Shown here in pieces: positions 35,382 to 49,200 of a DNA stretch of 64,000 nt. Each line of letters opens with the position of its first letter. The first letter of the stretch is position 1. Origin of the DNA: Apium graveolens. Lineage: Eukaryota > Streptophyta > Magnoliopsida > Apiales > Apiaceae. The stretch lies in contig NC_133653.1 of the NCBI RefSeq assembly GCF_009905375.1, forward strand, positions 59,381,567 to 59,445,566. The letters are read 5' to 3'. A program made the position numbers and the translations under genes. The notes below the pieces were generated by a model. The model did no database searches. It saw only the letters and a program-made list of their open reading frames with translations, and was not told the origin of the DNA.

Positions 35382-37400
35382 TACTTGCGAAAGTGTTTAA
35401 TTCATTTATGTGTTTAACCATTTTTAATATACAAGGATGTATGATTTGCCATGTTTTGTTATTGATACAATATGTTTGTATATGTATGGTTTGAATATAT
35501 GATATTCATGTGAGTTGTATAATCATATGATGATTATATAATCTGTATGTATACTGATATATACATGATTTATGTTTGTTCTTATTATGAGAATTGTATT
35601 AGATACGAATTCTGAATTAGATGTTGCAGATTCTCTGAAATCTGGGTCTGCTGTCCGATTTTCGCGAACGAATACCCTATTCGATAAGGAATCAAGTGTC
35701 TGAACAAAACTGATAGAAAAAGCTATCATCGACTTGTCTCTAAGGCGTTTGACGTTGTTTACTGCCTGTAAACAACGATTTAATATTGTCAGAATTTGAT
35801 TCTGATCTTTCTGATTTTTGTCATATTTTGTTTTTTTGATTAGATCATGAAGAGTATGATATGTTAAGATCAAATTATGTGTTTTAACATGTTCTTAAGT
35901 ATTAATTGAGCATGGTGGATGGTTATGGATTATGACCTTTAGTTTAATGGTTTTGATTTTTAAATACGGCTTACATGTCGTATGATCTTGTAATTTTTAA
36001 ATCTCGAATGTAACTCAAGTTTTTTTCTTATAAGTATATTAGATTACTTTTTATATTTCATGCTTGTAAAGTATATGAAGACATAAAAATTTGAAGATCA
36101 AGGAAGGGTAGTCCCACATGGAGGCCATCCAAGGAAGTAATACAAGAAAGAAGACATGTAATAGCATGTATTTATTTTTCATCTTAGATTGACCTAGATC
36201 TTTGTCATTAGCTTGATGAAGATCATATAGGATAAAGCCATAACGAAACACTTTTATTTATTGCACTTTACATATATATGCGCATATGATGAATTTATGT
36301 GTAGAGTAGTTTATAAAGATGCATGCTTGATTAGATTAAGGATGTATGTATTAGATACGACACCCATGTCATGCTTGCTAAAGAAGATAAAATCTGTAAC
36401 GACTCAAGATTTTAAAATAAATAAACGATAATGAGATTCTCGAGTTTGTGAAACATGGAATAAAATACTAAGCTTCTTTATTTTTGACATGGGGAAATTT
36501 TGTCAAAAGCGAGTTCATTAAACTTGTAAGGTTGTGGGTTTTAAGCGAGACCGTTGTGACTCCCTCACTACCTGAAAATCAAACCATTGGCGAATATTGA
36601 TTTGAAGTATTTTATTCAAGGAAAATTTGGGAATCTCTTTATTAGGGGGTCATGATCATTTTAAAATTAACAAAATCCTAAAGTTAATATTAAGTTGATC
36701 AGATGCCTTCCAATGAGTCCAATGCGTTAATCCCTAGATCGATAAGGAGTGGGTTCGCCAAAGTGAAGTACTCCCATCTATCGTGAGAGATGTGTTGAAG
36801 TATATTGATACTTTTGACTATTGGGTTTGACTTCACTAAGTTACCACAATAGTATTGTGAACTTAGAGGCATAGAGTTTGGCGAGATTTATTAGATAAAT
36901 ATGAACACATGTTATTCCACCAAGCTATCCAAGAGTTGTATAGATGATATAATTGACAAATGTTGTCTACCTAAATAATCATGTTTTAGAAGAAAAGTCA
37001 AAACTAACCTTACGCGTGGTGAAATATGGAACTTGGCTCACTAGAAAGGATATAAAAGATATTCTTTCTGAATCAATAGTTAGGGCTATTAATTTGATAA
37101 AAATAATGGGAGATATATATTGTGAATATATATGAATAATCACTTAAACATAATTTAATGATCATCTGTAAAGTAATTCATTTTATGCACTTTAATATTG
37201 TTGATATCAAATGACAAATAACACAAATAACTTTTCTATGAAATAGTCCTTGAGAAGGATAAGCTGACATGAAATAATTTTCTCAACTGACATAGAAACT
37301 TGAGGATCATCCTCAGGTTCAAGGATGTCACTCAAACCCCTCCCTTATTTCTTCTAGCTGAGAATAAAACATGAGTTGAACAAAATGCTTAACTGAAGTA
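35382..37400. other. Leader and decayed 5' internal region of outer Copia element
   Basis: No reading frame or recognisable domain. It is AT-rich, with scattered stops in all frames. It belongs to the element by position only. Confidence 0.5.
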
Positions 37401-40400
37401 AATTGATTATGGAACTGATATTTCATGCCTCATGCTTACAATTATGAGTGATGAGCTTTAGAAGCAACAAGAGCGTATTGATGCTTATGATGTGATTAAG
37501 CACCTTCAAAGGATGTTTGAATGATATGCTCGTCAAGAAAGATTTAACAATAATAAGGTACTATAAATTTGCATAAATGAGAGAATGAGATCTGGTTGGA
37601 CAAAATGTTCTAAAGATTGGTCTTCACACTCGGTTTGATTTGATCAAGCAATCTTTGAACAACTTCTATTCTCAATTTGTTATGAACAAAATTAATGAGA
37701 TAGAAAAAAAACACCTACTGGGTTGTTAAACATATTTAGAACTGCTGAAAACAACATGGCGAATGAATCAATTACGTCCATATTGATGGTGTATATGGGG
37801 AATACAAATTGAAAGGGAAGTGGACAGGAAATGTGAAGATTTGATCTTATTTTGTGCCAAACTAAAGTCCAATTCCAAAAGGGCTTTTGAAGCCTATTAG
37901 TGATGTTGCCAAAAAAGACGATTGTTGCTTCTATGAAAATAACCAGATAAGTAGAAGTTAAACTGTCGGGCTTATTTGGAAGATCTAAAGAAGAAGACCC
38001 ATCAATGGTCAATCTTCATATATCAGGTTATAATTTGAGCAAAAGTTGTTGCTCTAGTTGGAGGAACTCAGTACCTAATTTCGCCCATAAGGCGAAGTTG
38101 AGAACTTGGTAAATTGTTATTATGTGCCTTCTTTTAGCAGATAAAAATTATCAATTTCTTGTCAGGACAAGAAAGGTATTTCATTTTAATTAAATAAATA
38201 ACAATTGTTTATTCTATTTTAATGATAAAACTTATAATGTTGCACAATTAGTTAACAAATTATATGTTCTAAGATGACTCAAATCAAGCATTACCTCTAG
38301 CATTATTGTTTAAGCCATATTAATGAGAAATGCATTTCTGAGTTACATACAGATGGATACTTGGATAAGTTTGATTTTGATCATACAAAAGATGTGAACT
38401 TTGTCTCATTGGAAAAATGACTAAAGCTTCTTTGACCTAATCAGGTGAAAGGGCCACCAAACGATTAGGACTTATATATAATGATTTATGTGGTCGAATG
38501 CGTATGATGGCATATGTGGTTCTTATGCAAAACAAATCCGATTCTTTTGAAATTTTCAAAGAATATAAGGCCAGAGTAGAAAAGAAAATAGGGGAAAGGG
38601 TAAAAGTTTTACGATCAGATCGTGGAGGAGAATACTTAAGCCTCAAATTCATGAATTTCTTGAAGGAGTGTGATATTGTATCACAAATTACTCCTTCTGG
38701 AACACCTCAATGGAATAGAGATTCTGATAGGAGAAATTGTACCTTGTTGGACATGGTGCGATCGATGATGAGTCAAGCATATCTTTCAATCAGTTTCTGG
38801 GGTTATGTTAAAGAAATGGCTGCATATACACTTAACTAAATTTCGACAAAAGTGGTTCAAAAGGCTTCATATGAGATATGGATTGAAAAATGTCATAGCT
38901 TTTCATTTATGAAAATTTGGGAATATGAAGCGTTTATGAAACATTTAGTCTCAGACAAGCTAGGACCAAAATCAGATAGATGTTATTTTATGGGATACCC
39001 AAGTGAGACTAAAGGATATAGTTTCTATAATTCTTCCGAGAATAAAGTGTTTGTTGCTAGGACCGCTATTTTTCTTGAGGGAAAACTTTTTTCTAAGAAA
39101 ATTTGTGGGAGGATAATAGATATCGATGAAGATCGAGAGCCACATGATAATATTGAACCAGAGTTGGAACATGATCAGAAAGTACATCAAAATGTTGAAA
39201 GTAATTATGTTCAGGAAACACAAGTTATTTTTAGATCTAGTAGGATTCGTCATGAGCCTGAGAAATATTATGGATTTTTCTTAACTTAAGATGGTAATGT
39301 GATGCTTGTGGATGATGACAAGCCTCTAACCTACCAAGATGCTATGAACAGTTCAGACTCCGAGAGATGGTTGTAGGCCATGAAATTCGAGATGAAATCC
39401 ATGTATCAAAATAAACTATGGACTTTAGTTGATACACTAGAAATGGTAAAACCTATAGGGTGTAAGTTAGTTTTAAAAGAAAACTAACATGGATGGTAAA
39501 GTACTGACCTATAAAGCGTGACTAGTGGCAAAAAGTTTCAAGACAATTCATGATACAAACTATGATGAGATTTTTTCACCGGTTTTTATGGTCAAGTTTA
39601 TTAGGATTTTTTCTAGCACTAGTTGCTTACTATGACTATGAAATCTGAAAAATGGATATCAAGACCACTTTATTAAATGTGAGCCTAGAAGAGGATGGAT
39701 ATATGATATAACCTGAGGGTTTTGTCAATCCAAAGCTTGCTAAGATGGTTTGTAAGTTACATTGATCTATTTATGTATTAAAGCAATCCTCGAGGAGATG
39801 AAACATTCTTTTAATGAAATAGTCAAAGAGTTTGGCTATATTCAAAATGAAGATGAACTATGTGTTTACAAGAAGGTTAGTGGGAGTCATGTGGTATTCC
39901 TAGTATTATATGTAGATGACATATTTATAAAATGAATGACATACTTTCTCAATGGGTTGTTAAGACTTGGTTGAGAAATAGTTTTTCAATGAAAGAATTA
40001 GGCAATGTTACCTATATATTAGGGATCAGGATCTATAGAGATAGATTAAAAAGATTAATAGGCCTGAGTCAGAGTACATACATTGACAATTTTTGCATCA
40101 TTTTAGGATGTAGGAGACAAAGAAGGGATACATCCCGATGTCTAATATGATAGTGATCTCAAAGAATAACTATTCTAGATCATTAGATGATAGAGCCGTA
40201 TGATCAAAGTTCCATTTGCTTCGGCAATTGGATTAATTGAAGGGTTTTGAGCACATAAACGTAAAGGAAATGGTGTAAAATTAAATTAAAACCAGAATAA
40301 AAGTGAAACCCTACGCAGGATCCATACGAAAATAGATATTTAATTCGTAGTAAGAATCTTTATCTTAAATAAGCCTTAAGAGTTCATTAATGGAGGATTA

Positions 40401-42200
40401 ATGGAGTTCCAAACCTTGTTGAATCACCACGTATCCTGCTCTCGCGATCTACACTCTACCGTATCCACACGAACGCTTTTGTTAAAGGATTGGTGTGTAC
40501 TAGCACTCGAAAACTCCATCTCTACCTCTCTTCCCCTTTCTCCTTGACCGAATAGGGCTTTGTAAACCATGTATACTCATATATAAAGCATCCCTCAAAG
40601 AGTTTATATATAGAGAATAATGAGTTTTCTAATTATAATCTAATTATAATTAATACTAATCCGAAATCCCAATTTATTATTTAATTAAGTCACACTTAAT
40701 TAATTAATAACTTATTTCAGAAATAGTTTAAATTAAATTTCTCTATTTTATTCATTTAATTAATTAAGTCATACTTAATTAATATCATAAATAAAATAAA
40801 TTATTTATTTAATTTAAATTCATAATTTAAATTATATCTCCTTCAAGCGTTCTTTGTGTGTAATCCTGTAGGTTATTATTCCGCTAGCAATAATTTTAAT
40901 ATTTCATATTAAAATTATAAACAATGAGCGGCATCTAATAATACATCATTGCTACCCAAGTAATAATAATTAAATCGGTGATTCGAATAAACCTTTCGTG
41001 ATAATGAACAATGTAATATAATCCTTTTAACCAAATATTATAGATTAAAGTAGAGGCATGTAATGTGTCATCCTCATCATAGTTTAATCCATGTTTCCTT
41101 GATCAATGAGTAGACTATCATATCAAATCAATATTTGAGCGTGGCCACACATTTCATAGTCTAGTTCACACAAGAGGCCAATAATATCACTCCTAAAATA
41201 GGAGGGTTAAATCCCATCTAGATTATTCATATTTCTCATACGATTCATAATATACCCAATGTCCACTTTTGTCATTACCCGGTCAAGGATAACTTTTAAT
41301 GAAATCAAAGTATATTAATTCTCGTATAGAAATATAATGACTTCAGGTCTAAGGACCATTACATCATTATCACTGTGATAATAACTTATGACACTATAAA
41401 CATGTAGTATCTCACAACGGGTCAATCCAGCACCATGTATCTAATACATGTGCTTGTGTTTTGACTTTAGTATCACCATACCTATGATGAATGAGATGTG
41501 ATCATCAGTCAACAAATATACTAGTCTTAATGCATTATTATTGTCCCATATAATAATACTCGACTAGGGACCTTTAGGAATATTGATATTATTCTCATAA
41601 TCTCATTTCTAGGTCACGTACTTAGAGATATAGAATTGCATATCATATTCCAAGGACAATTATTAATCTAACATTTATATCGCAGTAAATTAAGAATTAA
41701 TAAATTATAAAAGGAATAAGCGATAGAACATAAATATTAATAATCCAAATGTATTAAACTAAAACATCATAGTGTTGTCTCTAGGGTACAAACACTAACA
41801 TCTATAATATATGCAGTCATATGTACTCGTCCTGATGTTTCGTATATTTTGAGCATGATGAGCAGATGTCAGTCTAATCCAAGTGGGGTCACTGGACAAC
41901 TGTTAAGAATATTCTTAAGTACTTAAAGAGGACTAAAGATTCATTCTTGGTGTATGGAGAAGATGAGAAACTGGTTGTAAAGGGTTACACTGATGCTAGT
42001 TCCTTGACCTAATTTTTTTTTGGACATACAAGAATGATTCCATGGCTAAGTCCGGTTTTGTGTTTTATTGTCTAAATATAAGTGATGTTAGCTTAAATAG
42101 TTCACAACAAGAACATTGATGATTCTATAATGGAAGCCGAATATATTGATACTTTCAAAATATCCAAGGAGACTGTTTGGGCATGTGCTTAGGTGATATC
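37401..42200 (+). pseudogene. Decayed gag-pol of outer Copia element, split by an antisense solo LTR
   Basis: gag remnant at about 37430-37800 (ERIDAYDVIKHLQRMFE). Integrase at 38420-39289: KVLRSDRGGEYLS with its catalytic Asp, then GTPQWN where Copia elements have PQHNG, and DSDRR where the catalytic Glu is expected. This is followed by DKLGPKSDRCYFMGYP. Reverse transcriptase at 39290-40237: an SERWL-type start, a decayed catalytic box, then SFSMKELGNVTYILGI. The RT breaks after SAIG at 40232 and resumes at 41801 with YAVICTRPDVSYIL. RNase H traces reach about 42200. Dozens of stops and frameshifts make this a long-dead copy. Confidence 0.8.
40238..41800 (-). mobile_element. Antisense solo LTR of the outer Copia family
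   Basis: 1563 bp, minus strand, from TGTTAGTGTTTGTACCC (at 41800) to AACCCTTCA (at 40238). It aligns with the element's own 5' LTR in inverse orientation but differs from it at many sites. No internal region or second LTR accompanies it. The flanking 5-mers TTAAT (40233-40237) and TCTAT (41801-41805) would be a target duplication with two later changes. The insertion splits the RT codons of the outer element cleanly. Confidence 0.85.
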
Positions 42201-42270
42201 ACCTTATTAATGAGATTAATGATCAAGGGGATATATAAGTAAAGTGCATAGTAATGATAATGTTGTAGAC

Positions 42271-43729
42271 TGTTAGTCGCTAAACACGCGCTAATATTAC
42301 ACGCAAGTATACGAGTTCGCAAGTAGTATAAGATATAAATCAGATTCGATCCCACAGAGACTGTATTGGTTAACTATTTAAATTACGCACCTAAGCAACA
42401 ATGTATGGTTATTATTCACTGCTAAGATAATAACAAAGTGAGGATGTTTATAACTAAGAATTACGCTAACAATTATAACTAAGAGAATAAAATAGACTGG
42501 ATTAATATATATGACAAATATGGGATTCTAACTTCATTAAGTACTTAATTCATTAGCCTTATTATTCTCAACCTTAACATGCAATGGTGATGACACTAAT
42601 CAGATAACACGAAACTGATAAATGCCAACTTTCGTTGTGTGAGTACCATTCTACCAGACATCCACAAAAGTGATAGAAGCTGAATAGGCACCAATTATAT
42701 TGAGACCCTATATGTCTATAGAATTTGACAACATAACGGTTTAAGCACAACTTATCTATCTTGATTACATAGGGCAAGTAAGATGGTTAAAATTACCTAT
42801 GAATCATGCATAACAATACATGAACCTATGCTAGCATGGCAAGTTCTAAATCCTTAAATTCATTTTCGCTTCATTAAGAATTAACACGCTATCTTATAAG
42901 TTCGCGACGCTCATAAGACGAATAAGCACAACCATAACTAGGCTATCATACAATCACCACACACTAAGGCATCAAAATATTTAAATAAAGAAATCCATAA
43001 ATAAATCCGCTAGAACCCCACAATAACGATTAGCCCATAATCGAACTCATCACCAACGTGGGTTCCAATGAAAACATGATATAGCAAATGTATTCTTTAT
43101 ACGAATAAATAAACCAAAGTACATACAAGAATATAGGTTCAGCAAAACAAGAAACAAGCATCCAAATTAAAACTCAAAACAAAGATTCACAAGAATAAAT
43201 TAGATCGTCTTCGCCTTTGTTGAATTGTGCCAAAAGGTCTCTTGTCGTCTTCTCCCTCCTTGATGTCTTAAAAACTTAGAATATCTGAATATCCCTAAAA
43301 ACGACCTAAGTTATGTTTATATAGCAGTCCATGCATTCCCAGGAGTCCAGAATTCGAATTACACAAGAAACAGGATTTTTAAATCCCGACCCAGTGCGGC
43401 CGCGCGCTTCACCAGCGCGGGCACGCTGAATTTCTGTTCCCCCGGCGCGGCCGCGCGCAATACCAGCGCGGGCGCGCCTACCTTCAGCCAAAAATTCTTT
43501 TTTTCTTTTCTTTATTCCTTGCAGATTCGAGCTAGTCTTTCAAGCTTTTATTTCAACACATCCTAAACACCATATTGGCATCAAACAATGCTAATTCACC
43601 TGATTCACAAAGTAAAGCCTGAAATGCAAAAATACTTGAAAACACGTTAAAACACAAATAACTTGAGTACAAATACACCAACTCAAAGCTTATTAGAGCA
43701 TAAATAAGTGTCATAAATTCCACTTAACA
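42271..43729 (-). repeat. 3' LTR of the Gypsy element
   Basis: 1459 bp with ends TGTTAAGTGG (43729) and GCGACTAACA (42271). On the minus strand the polypurine tract AAGTTTGGGGGTG (43742-43730) lies directly before it. It contains a CpG-rich block (43394-43477) followed on the minus strand by a TATA box (TATATAAA, 43323-43316). The expected left target duplication is TAGAC (42266-42270), untestable here. Confidence 0.85.
43394..43477 (-). promoter_or_regulatory. CpG-rich block upstream of the Gypsy LTR TATA box
   Basis: About 85 bases packed with GCGCG words; units of the type CCAGCGCGGGCGCG recur, set in strongly AT-rich DNA. It ends ~70 bases upstream of the TATA box at 43323-43316 (minus strand). 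Related units recur at 60380-60510, upstream of the element's third ORF. Confidence 0.6.
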
Positions 43730-43742
43730 CACCCCCAAACTT

Positions 43743-44907
43743 GAATTGATGTTTGTCCTCAAGCATAAACAGAGTCAAAGAACAAGAAATAAAAATGCAT
43801 GAATGCAACTAGTATGAATACAATGATCCCCAAAGAATAACTAAACCAATAAACTAGCAACACCTCAGCAAATGCAATTATTCGCATAAAGATCCATCAA
43901 ATCTCACAAATAAATCTACACACCAGAGACGTGCGTGTGTGTGAATGCTTATAGATGTACTATCACAACTAGATCGATAACCATGACTCACTACTTATCA
44001 AGACAATCACATGTTTATAAACAGAAGAAAAGCTAGAATCAAAATAACTCATAACACTTCAATTCTTATATCGGAGTTAATCATGGATTCATGCTTTTAT
44101 TCAAACAAAACAAAACACATATGCTTATTTGATCGTGCAATAAATGAGGTCCACAAAACACTTATATAATAGCACCCATGTACCGAGCGTTAGGTTGGCG
44201 GATCCCAGACTATAAAAGCCTTAGGTCACTAGGCACAAAGTCCCCTAAGAACTTAATAACTCGAGTACTAAAGAGCCCACTCGTGATCAATTATACATAA
44301 CACTTATTTATTTACTTTCTTCTTTTTTTTTCTTTTTTTAACAATTTCTGAATGAGTGTGTTTCGCTCCATCTTATTCAACCCTAAACTACTCATAAAAA
44401 TATGAGCCGGCTACTAGTCATTTGATACCTAGCCACACAACTAGCAATGAAATCCAATTTCCTCCAATTTTTAAATATCCATGTCTTTTATTATTAAGAG
44501 TATATCATAAATTCTAAATATAAACAAGCGATTAAACCTCGACAAACCAACAAATCATGACTATGATCTAGCACGGTAGCAACCTATAAGACTTAGTGAA
44601 ATACAAATGTCTCTTGCATGCAAATCAATCCAACAAGACTCAACATCACTAAATACGACATCACTACACTGGCATCAATATCACCAATTAATCGGAAAAA
44701 TTATCTAAGGGAATCATAATATAATGCAAATGCATGAAACTACATGAACAAATTATCATAAAAACTACCAAAAATAAAAAAAAATCTATATGGCAAAATA
44801 TATGCAACTATATGAATTAAACTAACATGAACATGTAAACTATATGAGACTCACACTTAAAATATTCAATGTCCTCAGTGAAGGTAATAGTAAGGAATCA
44901 GGCATAC
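43743..44907. other. Non-coding spacer of the Gypsy element between third ORF and 3' LTR
   Basis: AT-rich, with a T-rich run near 44320; no ORF or structure recognised. It ends at the third-ORF stop codon (TAG, minus strand, 44910-44908). Confidence 0.5.
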
Positions 44908-44945
44908 CTACTCAGAATCAGAATCATCACCCTCAATGGGTGGAG

Positions 44946-47900
44946 TGTAACACCCCCAAATCCGGGGTCGGGGATTCGGGTTGTCACGAGTTCCATTTCC
45001 CTTAATAATACTTAATCTTAACAATCAACCAACTGCTGCATACTGAGACCCCATAATATACACACACACACCACAAGTTATAGTCCCAGAGATGAATACC
45101 AAAAATAACACAAGTCTTCTTATTCTACAATTAAAAGCCATTACACCTTAAAAGGGTTCTGAATAAATTTACATATTCCTCGCCATTATTACAATTCATA
45201 TTATACATAAGTCTGGTTCATCAATAGTTGAAAACCTAGCCTATTGGTAGCTCCTACCTCAGCTATGGCGGCATCAATGCTTCCAAAAAACTGCGGAACG
45301 TTTCCTAACCGCTTGCGAATTGGGAGCTTGGTCCTGTTCATCCTTTCTATCTGTTGTTGTGTGATGAAAGAAGAAAGCAAGGGTGAGCAACAAGCCCATC
45401 GAAATATTATGTATAATAATTAACAATATATGAGCATTCTCATAGTACTCATGAAAGTCTTGGTCAAGAAGAAATGAACCAAGCTGATATCTTAACGCGA
45501 CCAAGTCGTAAAATATTCAATATATATATATATATATATACTTCTCAAATATTTGAAATCCTCTGACATGTATAATATACACAGAGTTCCAGTTTATAAC
45601 TGTATAAAATATCGTTGCAAGGTGATCTCATATATCTAACCTTGTCTCAACGTTTTTCTGAAAATCTTTGTCATGCATAAGATAATCAATAACCAGATAT
45701 AAGTTGAAAAGATGAAGTAACAAGATACCCCAATATACTTATATCTTTCCCAAATACTACTTGAACTACCACCGTTCAAGTTATAATCAATTTCAAAAGT
45801 TCATCACATAGATGAGACTACAAGATAAGACTTGAATAGATTCAATCCTTGAAATATTATTGAATGAAATGAAGTTACGAGATACTTCATTTGATGGAAA
45901 CACCATTATAATTGCTTAACCCTGTCAATGCTTCGGCAACCACCCATTCGTAGCCTTTCGACCGAAATGCTCCGGGTAGTGTTGCAAAAATATCCAACTG
46001 GATGATGAACTCATTACGGGAGTTTGCCGCGCCAGGAAGACCACTTACGATGATCAGTCACAGTAGTGCAACCCCACCATTTTCTACATGTAGAGGAGAA
46101 CCTGTCGGATTTACTTGTCAACCGAACACTGGACTCCTAAGGAATGGACCGTCTTAGCGGAACTTCCAGGCCATTTGGGCCAATATAATAAGGCTGGGCC
46201 GGTGCCACTCGACCACTTACGCCACTCCTAGTTCAGATGAAATCCATGACTCTGAAAAGTAAAGCTCGTCCCCCCTTCCCCAAGTAGAAACTTGTTGATA
46301 CGGCTCCACCAAGAAGTCATATCTAGTTGGAAAGGAAAACTCACCGATATTTCCCAGGCGATGCCTGTTAATGGATTAACTTGTTCCAAGAATTTTACTT
46401 CCCGAGTGTTGGGTAAGTAATCAAAAACTCTTTTATCAAAATAGCAACCTTGTTGCGAATATAAAATACACCACAGAGCCGGATCCCTCAGGTTTTGAAT
46501 AAGTATTTAAATCCCCTTCGAAAGGAAGATCTTAAATATAAAAATGGGTTTTGGGATCCGCCCTAACTTTTAAAAATCATTTTGAAGACTCGAAAACATT
46601 TTTAAGAATGTTTGGAGTAATGCTGATTTAATAAAATAAATCAGTCCCAATATATTAGAAAATATCTGAATATTATTATTTAAATAATATTCCCATAAAG
46701 AATAATCTTTATAAAAATAATTGAAGTAGAAGTTTTAAAACTCATACTTGAAATGAATAATAAATAACCAAAGATATACTTATACGAAAGTACGATCTTT
46801 ATTTGAATGATAAAAAATAAGTTTGATTATCGACACCTTATTCTTTAATAAAATAAAGAATATTAATTAGCAAATAATCGGAGTCATAAGTCCTCAAATG
46901 AATATTCAAATAATATTCATTAAAAAACGGAGTCATAAGTCCTCGAATGAATATTCAAAATAATATTCATTAAATAGAATAAACAGAGTCATAAGTCCTC
47001 GAATGGATATTCAAAATAATATTCATTAATAAAAGTAAAGTTATCGAATAAACCTTATTCGATTAATAGTTTTGAAAACTATATCAATATATATATATAC
47101 ATATATATAATATACTCGGGAACAACGACTCCCGGTTTTAGAAAATGTTCACCTTTGGGTCCCCTATACTAAGGGTATACGCAACTACTTCTTATCTCTA
47201 GCATAGGTATTATGCAACTAATAAGCATTTGAATCAACAGATATATATCGAGATTATGAAATAGACATGCATATATACCATATCACATGCTCCAATATAT
47301 CGCAAGATTTGCTAATCAACCATCATGCATCTATCACAAGATAATGCATATACATATGTATACATCACAACAACAGTATAACGGGTAGAAAACTTGCCTG
47401 AGTGTTCCAGGATAGAATTAATATTAGAGTGGTTCCGATAACCTATGAACAACAACATAAGTCGGAATTAATCCCCGGTCGCTTAAGAAACTAGACTTTA
47501 ACCAATTAGACCCCTAACGTTCGCTTTCGCGCTTAACGATTCACTTATGTCGCTCGAGTACCCTCGACTCCACCATTTTTAATAAATTAACCATTAAGAG
47601 TTTTAAGGCGATTCTTTCGCGAGCACCTTACCAACTGCCTAATACACTTTACATAAATGTTTCATACCCCAATTAGTCATTTAAGGTCTTTAACCAATGT
47701 TTCAAAGTAAGGCGAGGGGAAATGGTTCGTTCGCGAAACGCCGTTACTTAAAACGGTCGTTTCTCCTAAACCGTACATTGGATTCAAGCGTACCACATAT
47801 CAAAACGAAGCTCGTAACATGAACTATCTAATCATGGCAATGGTCAACACCTAACAGTGTGTTCTCGGGTCTTGATGTTATGAACAAAAACAGTCTAGGA

Positions 47901-49200
47901 TAATCGGATATTACGACGGCTATGTTTACGCGATTACCAAATTTGTACAACTCCAAATCAATCCACAATCAACCCACAATCAACATTACAACCCAAAATC
48001 CCTCCAAACCTCACCACATCAGTCCATTACTTCATGTTTTAACCCACTCATTCAATCACAACAAAAGCTACTAACCATATTAAGGTTCATTAACTAATAA
48101 CCAAGATTCAACCATCAAAATCTCTACAAACTCAACCAAACTTTAAACAAACAAGCATCATGCTTCACATATACTATATCAATCATAACCATTCCTAAAT
48201 ACTCAAAACTAAAGCTAGGGTTTGGAGTTTATACCTTCTTGAAGCTTCTTAACACAACACAAGAGCTTTGAATGCCTAAAGAACCTTGATCCTTGCTTGT
48301 ATAACCTTAAACTTTCATAAAAATTCCAGAAAACTAAAGTTATTTTTTGAAAGTTACTATTCACCATCTTCTTCCTTGAATTATTGGAAGAGATTGTGAA
48401 GGAATTTGAAGCTTAAACTTATAGGATATCCATATCTATGTACAAGGAACCTTAGATAATTACCTCACTAATTAACAAAGCTTGGAACTAGGATTTGAGT
48501 TTTTTTCTTCCTTTGAAATGGACAAAGCCGAGAGCACTTCTTGAAAATGGAAGTGTTTTGTGTTTTTTGATGTTTATGATTTGTTTTTGGCTTGGTTGAT
48601 CCACTTGGTTTGTTAATTAGATTATTACCACGGTAAATTTTGTGTGGTTCACAATCAACCAACAACACACTTCTCTTTTGGTCATGCTTAGGTCATCTTC
48701 CCATGTCATCCTCTCACACTTGTCCTCTTCTTGTTGGTGAGATGACATCACTCTCCACTAACCCTTTGATTAAGTCCTAATCACTTGGCTAATGACTGCT
48801 GATATGTTATACGGTTCGCTTAACTTTCGTTCTCGTTTATCGTTTGAGGGATCATACCCGGGATCTTATTACTTGGGTTCCCTTAACCTTTCTCAATACA
48901 TTATATTCCTTTTATGATCCTCTCCTATAATCCTTGAATTTAAATCCTTTTAATCATGTTACCTTATACTCAATTCTTTCGGTATCTAGTGGATTTTCGG
49001 GAAAAATCAAAGTGTTTGGATTTGGATTCTGACGATCTTTACATACACTTATATACCACATAGAGTACTAATAATATCCCAGAAGATCAATAAAAGAACC
49101 CCTACATAGTGTGGCATGAAAAGTTTTCTTATTCAGCATAATCAGCAAAACACTATTCATAAGGGTTTCAAAGATTCCAAAAAAATCGGGGTTATTACCA
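44946..49200 (-). repeat. 3' LTR of the long-LTR Gypsy element
   Basis: 4255 bp. On the plus strand it reads TGTAACACCCCCAAATCC to GGGGTTATTACCA. Substitutions relative to the other LTR are few (a few per hundred by eye in the first 500 bases). It carries a ~215 bp segment at about 47320-47535 that the 5' LTR lacks, and a three-copy tandem repeat near 46880-47030. Short ORFs inside it are unremarkable. Confidence 0.9.
46879..47030. repeat. Three tandem copies of a ~50-56 bp unit inside the 3' LTR
   Basis: Units starting near 46879, 46928 and 46984 each contain GAGTCATAAGTCCTC, GAATATTCAAA and AATATTCATTA. The other LTR has the same array at 56778, 56832 and 56889, so it predates the insertion. 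Spacing differs between the LTRs by a short indel (ATAGAATA) in one linker. Confidence 0.85.

Larger units (their letters stand above)
20111..42270 (+). mobile_element. Old decayed Copia element, host of three later insertions (5' part)
   Basis: The 5' LTR (20111-20926 plus 34704-35368) is followed directly by a Met-tRNA-type primer site, then by gag, integrase, reverse transcriptase and RNase H remnants in Copia order. It is interrupted at 20926 by the SIRE element, at 40237 by an antisense solo LTR and at 42270 by the Gypsy element. Its 3' end and 3' LTR must lie beyond position 64000. No reading frame longer than about 145 codons survives, so it is the oldest layer of the stack. Confidence 0.8.

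Noticed and set aside
43306..43491. Arg/Ala/Gly-repeat protein of 61 codons
   Set aside because: Product of translating the CpG-rich block in the Gypsy LTR; no independent evidence of coding.
45274..45504. 76-codon ORF, repeated as 55183-55404
   Set aside because: It lies inside both long LTRs; it is duplicated because the LTRs are, and shows no domain.
46879..47030. CRISPR-like spaced repeats
   Set aside because: Three imperfect AT-rich copies in a plant LTR with near-identical linkers; ordinary tandem repeat.
48468..48668. 66-codon ORF, repeated as 58159-58359
   Set aside because: LTR sequence present in both copies; low-complexity Lys-rich translation without homology signal.
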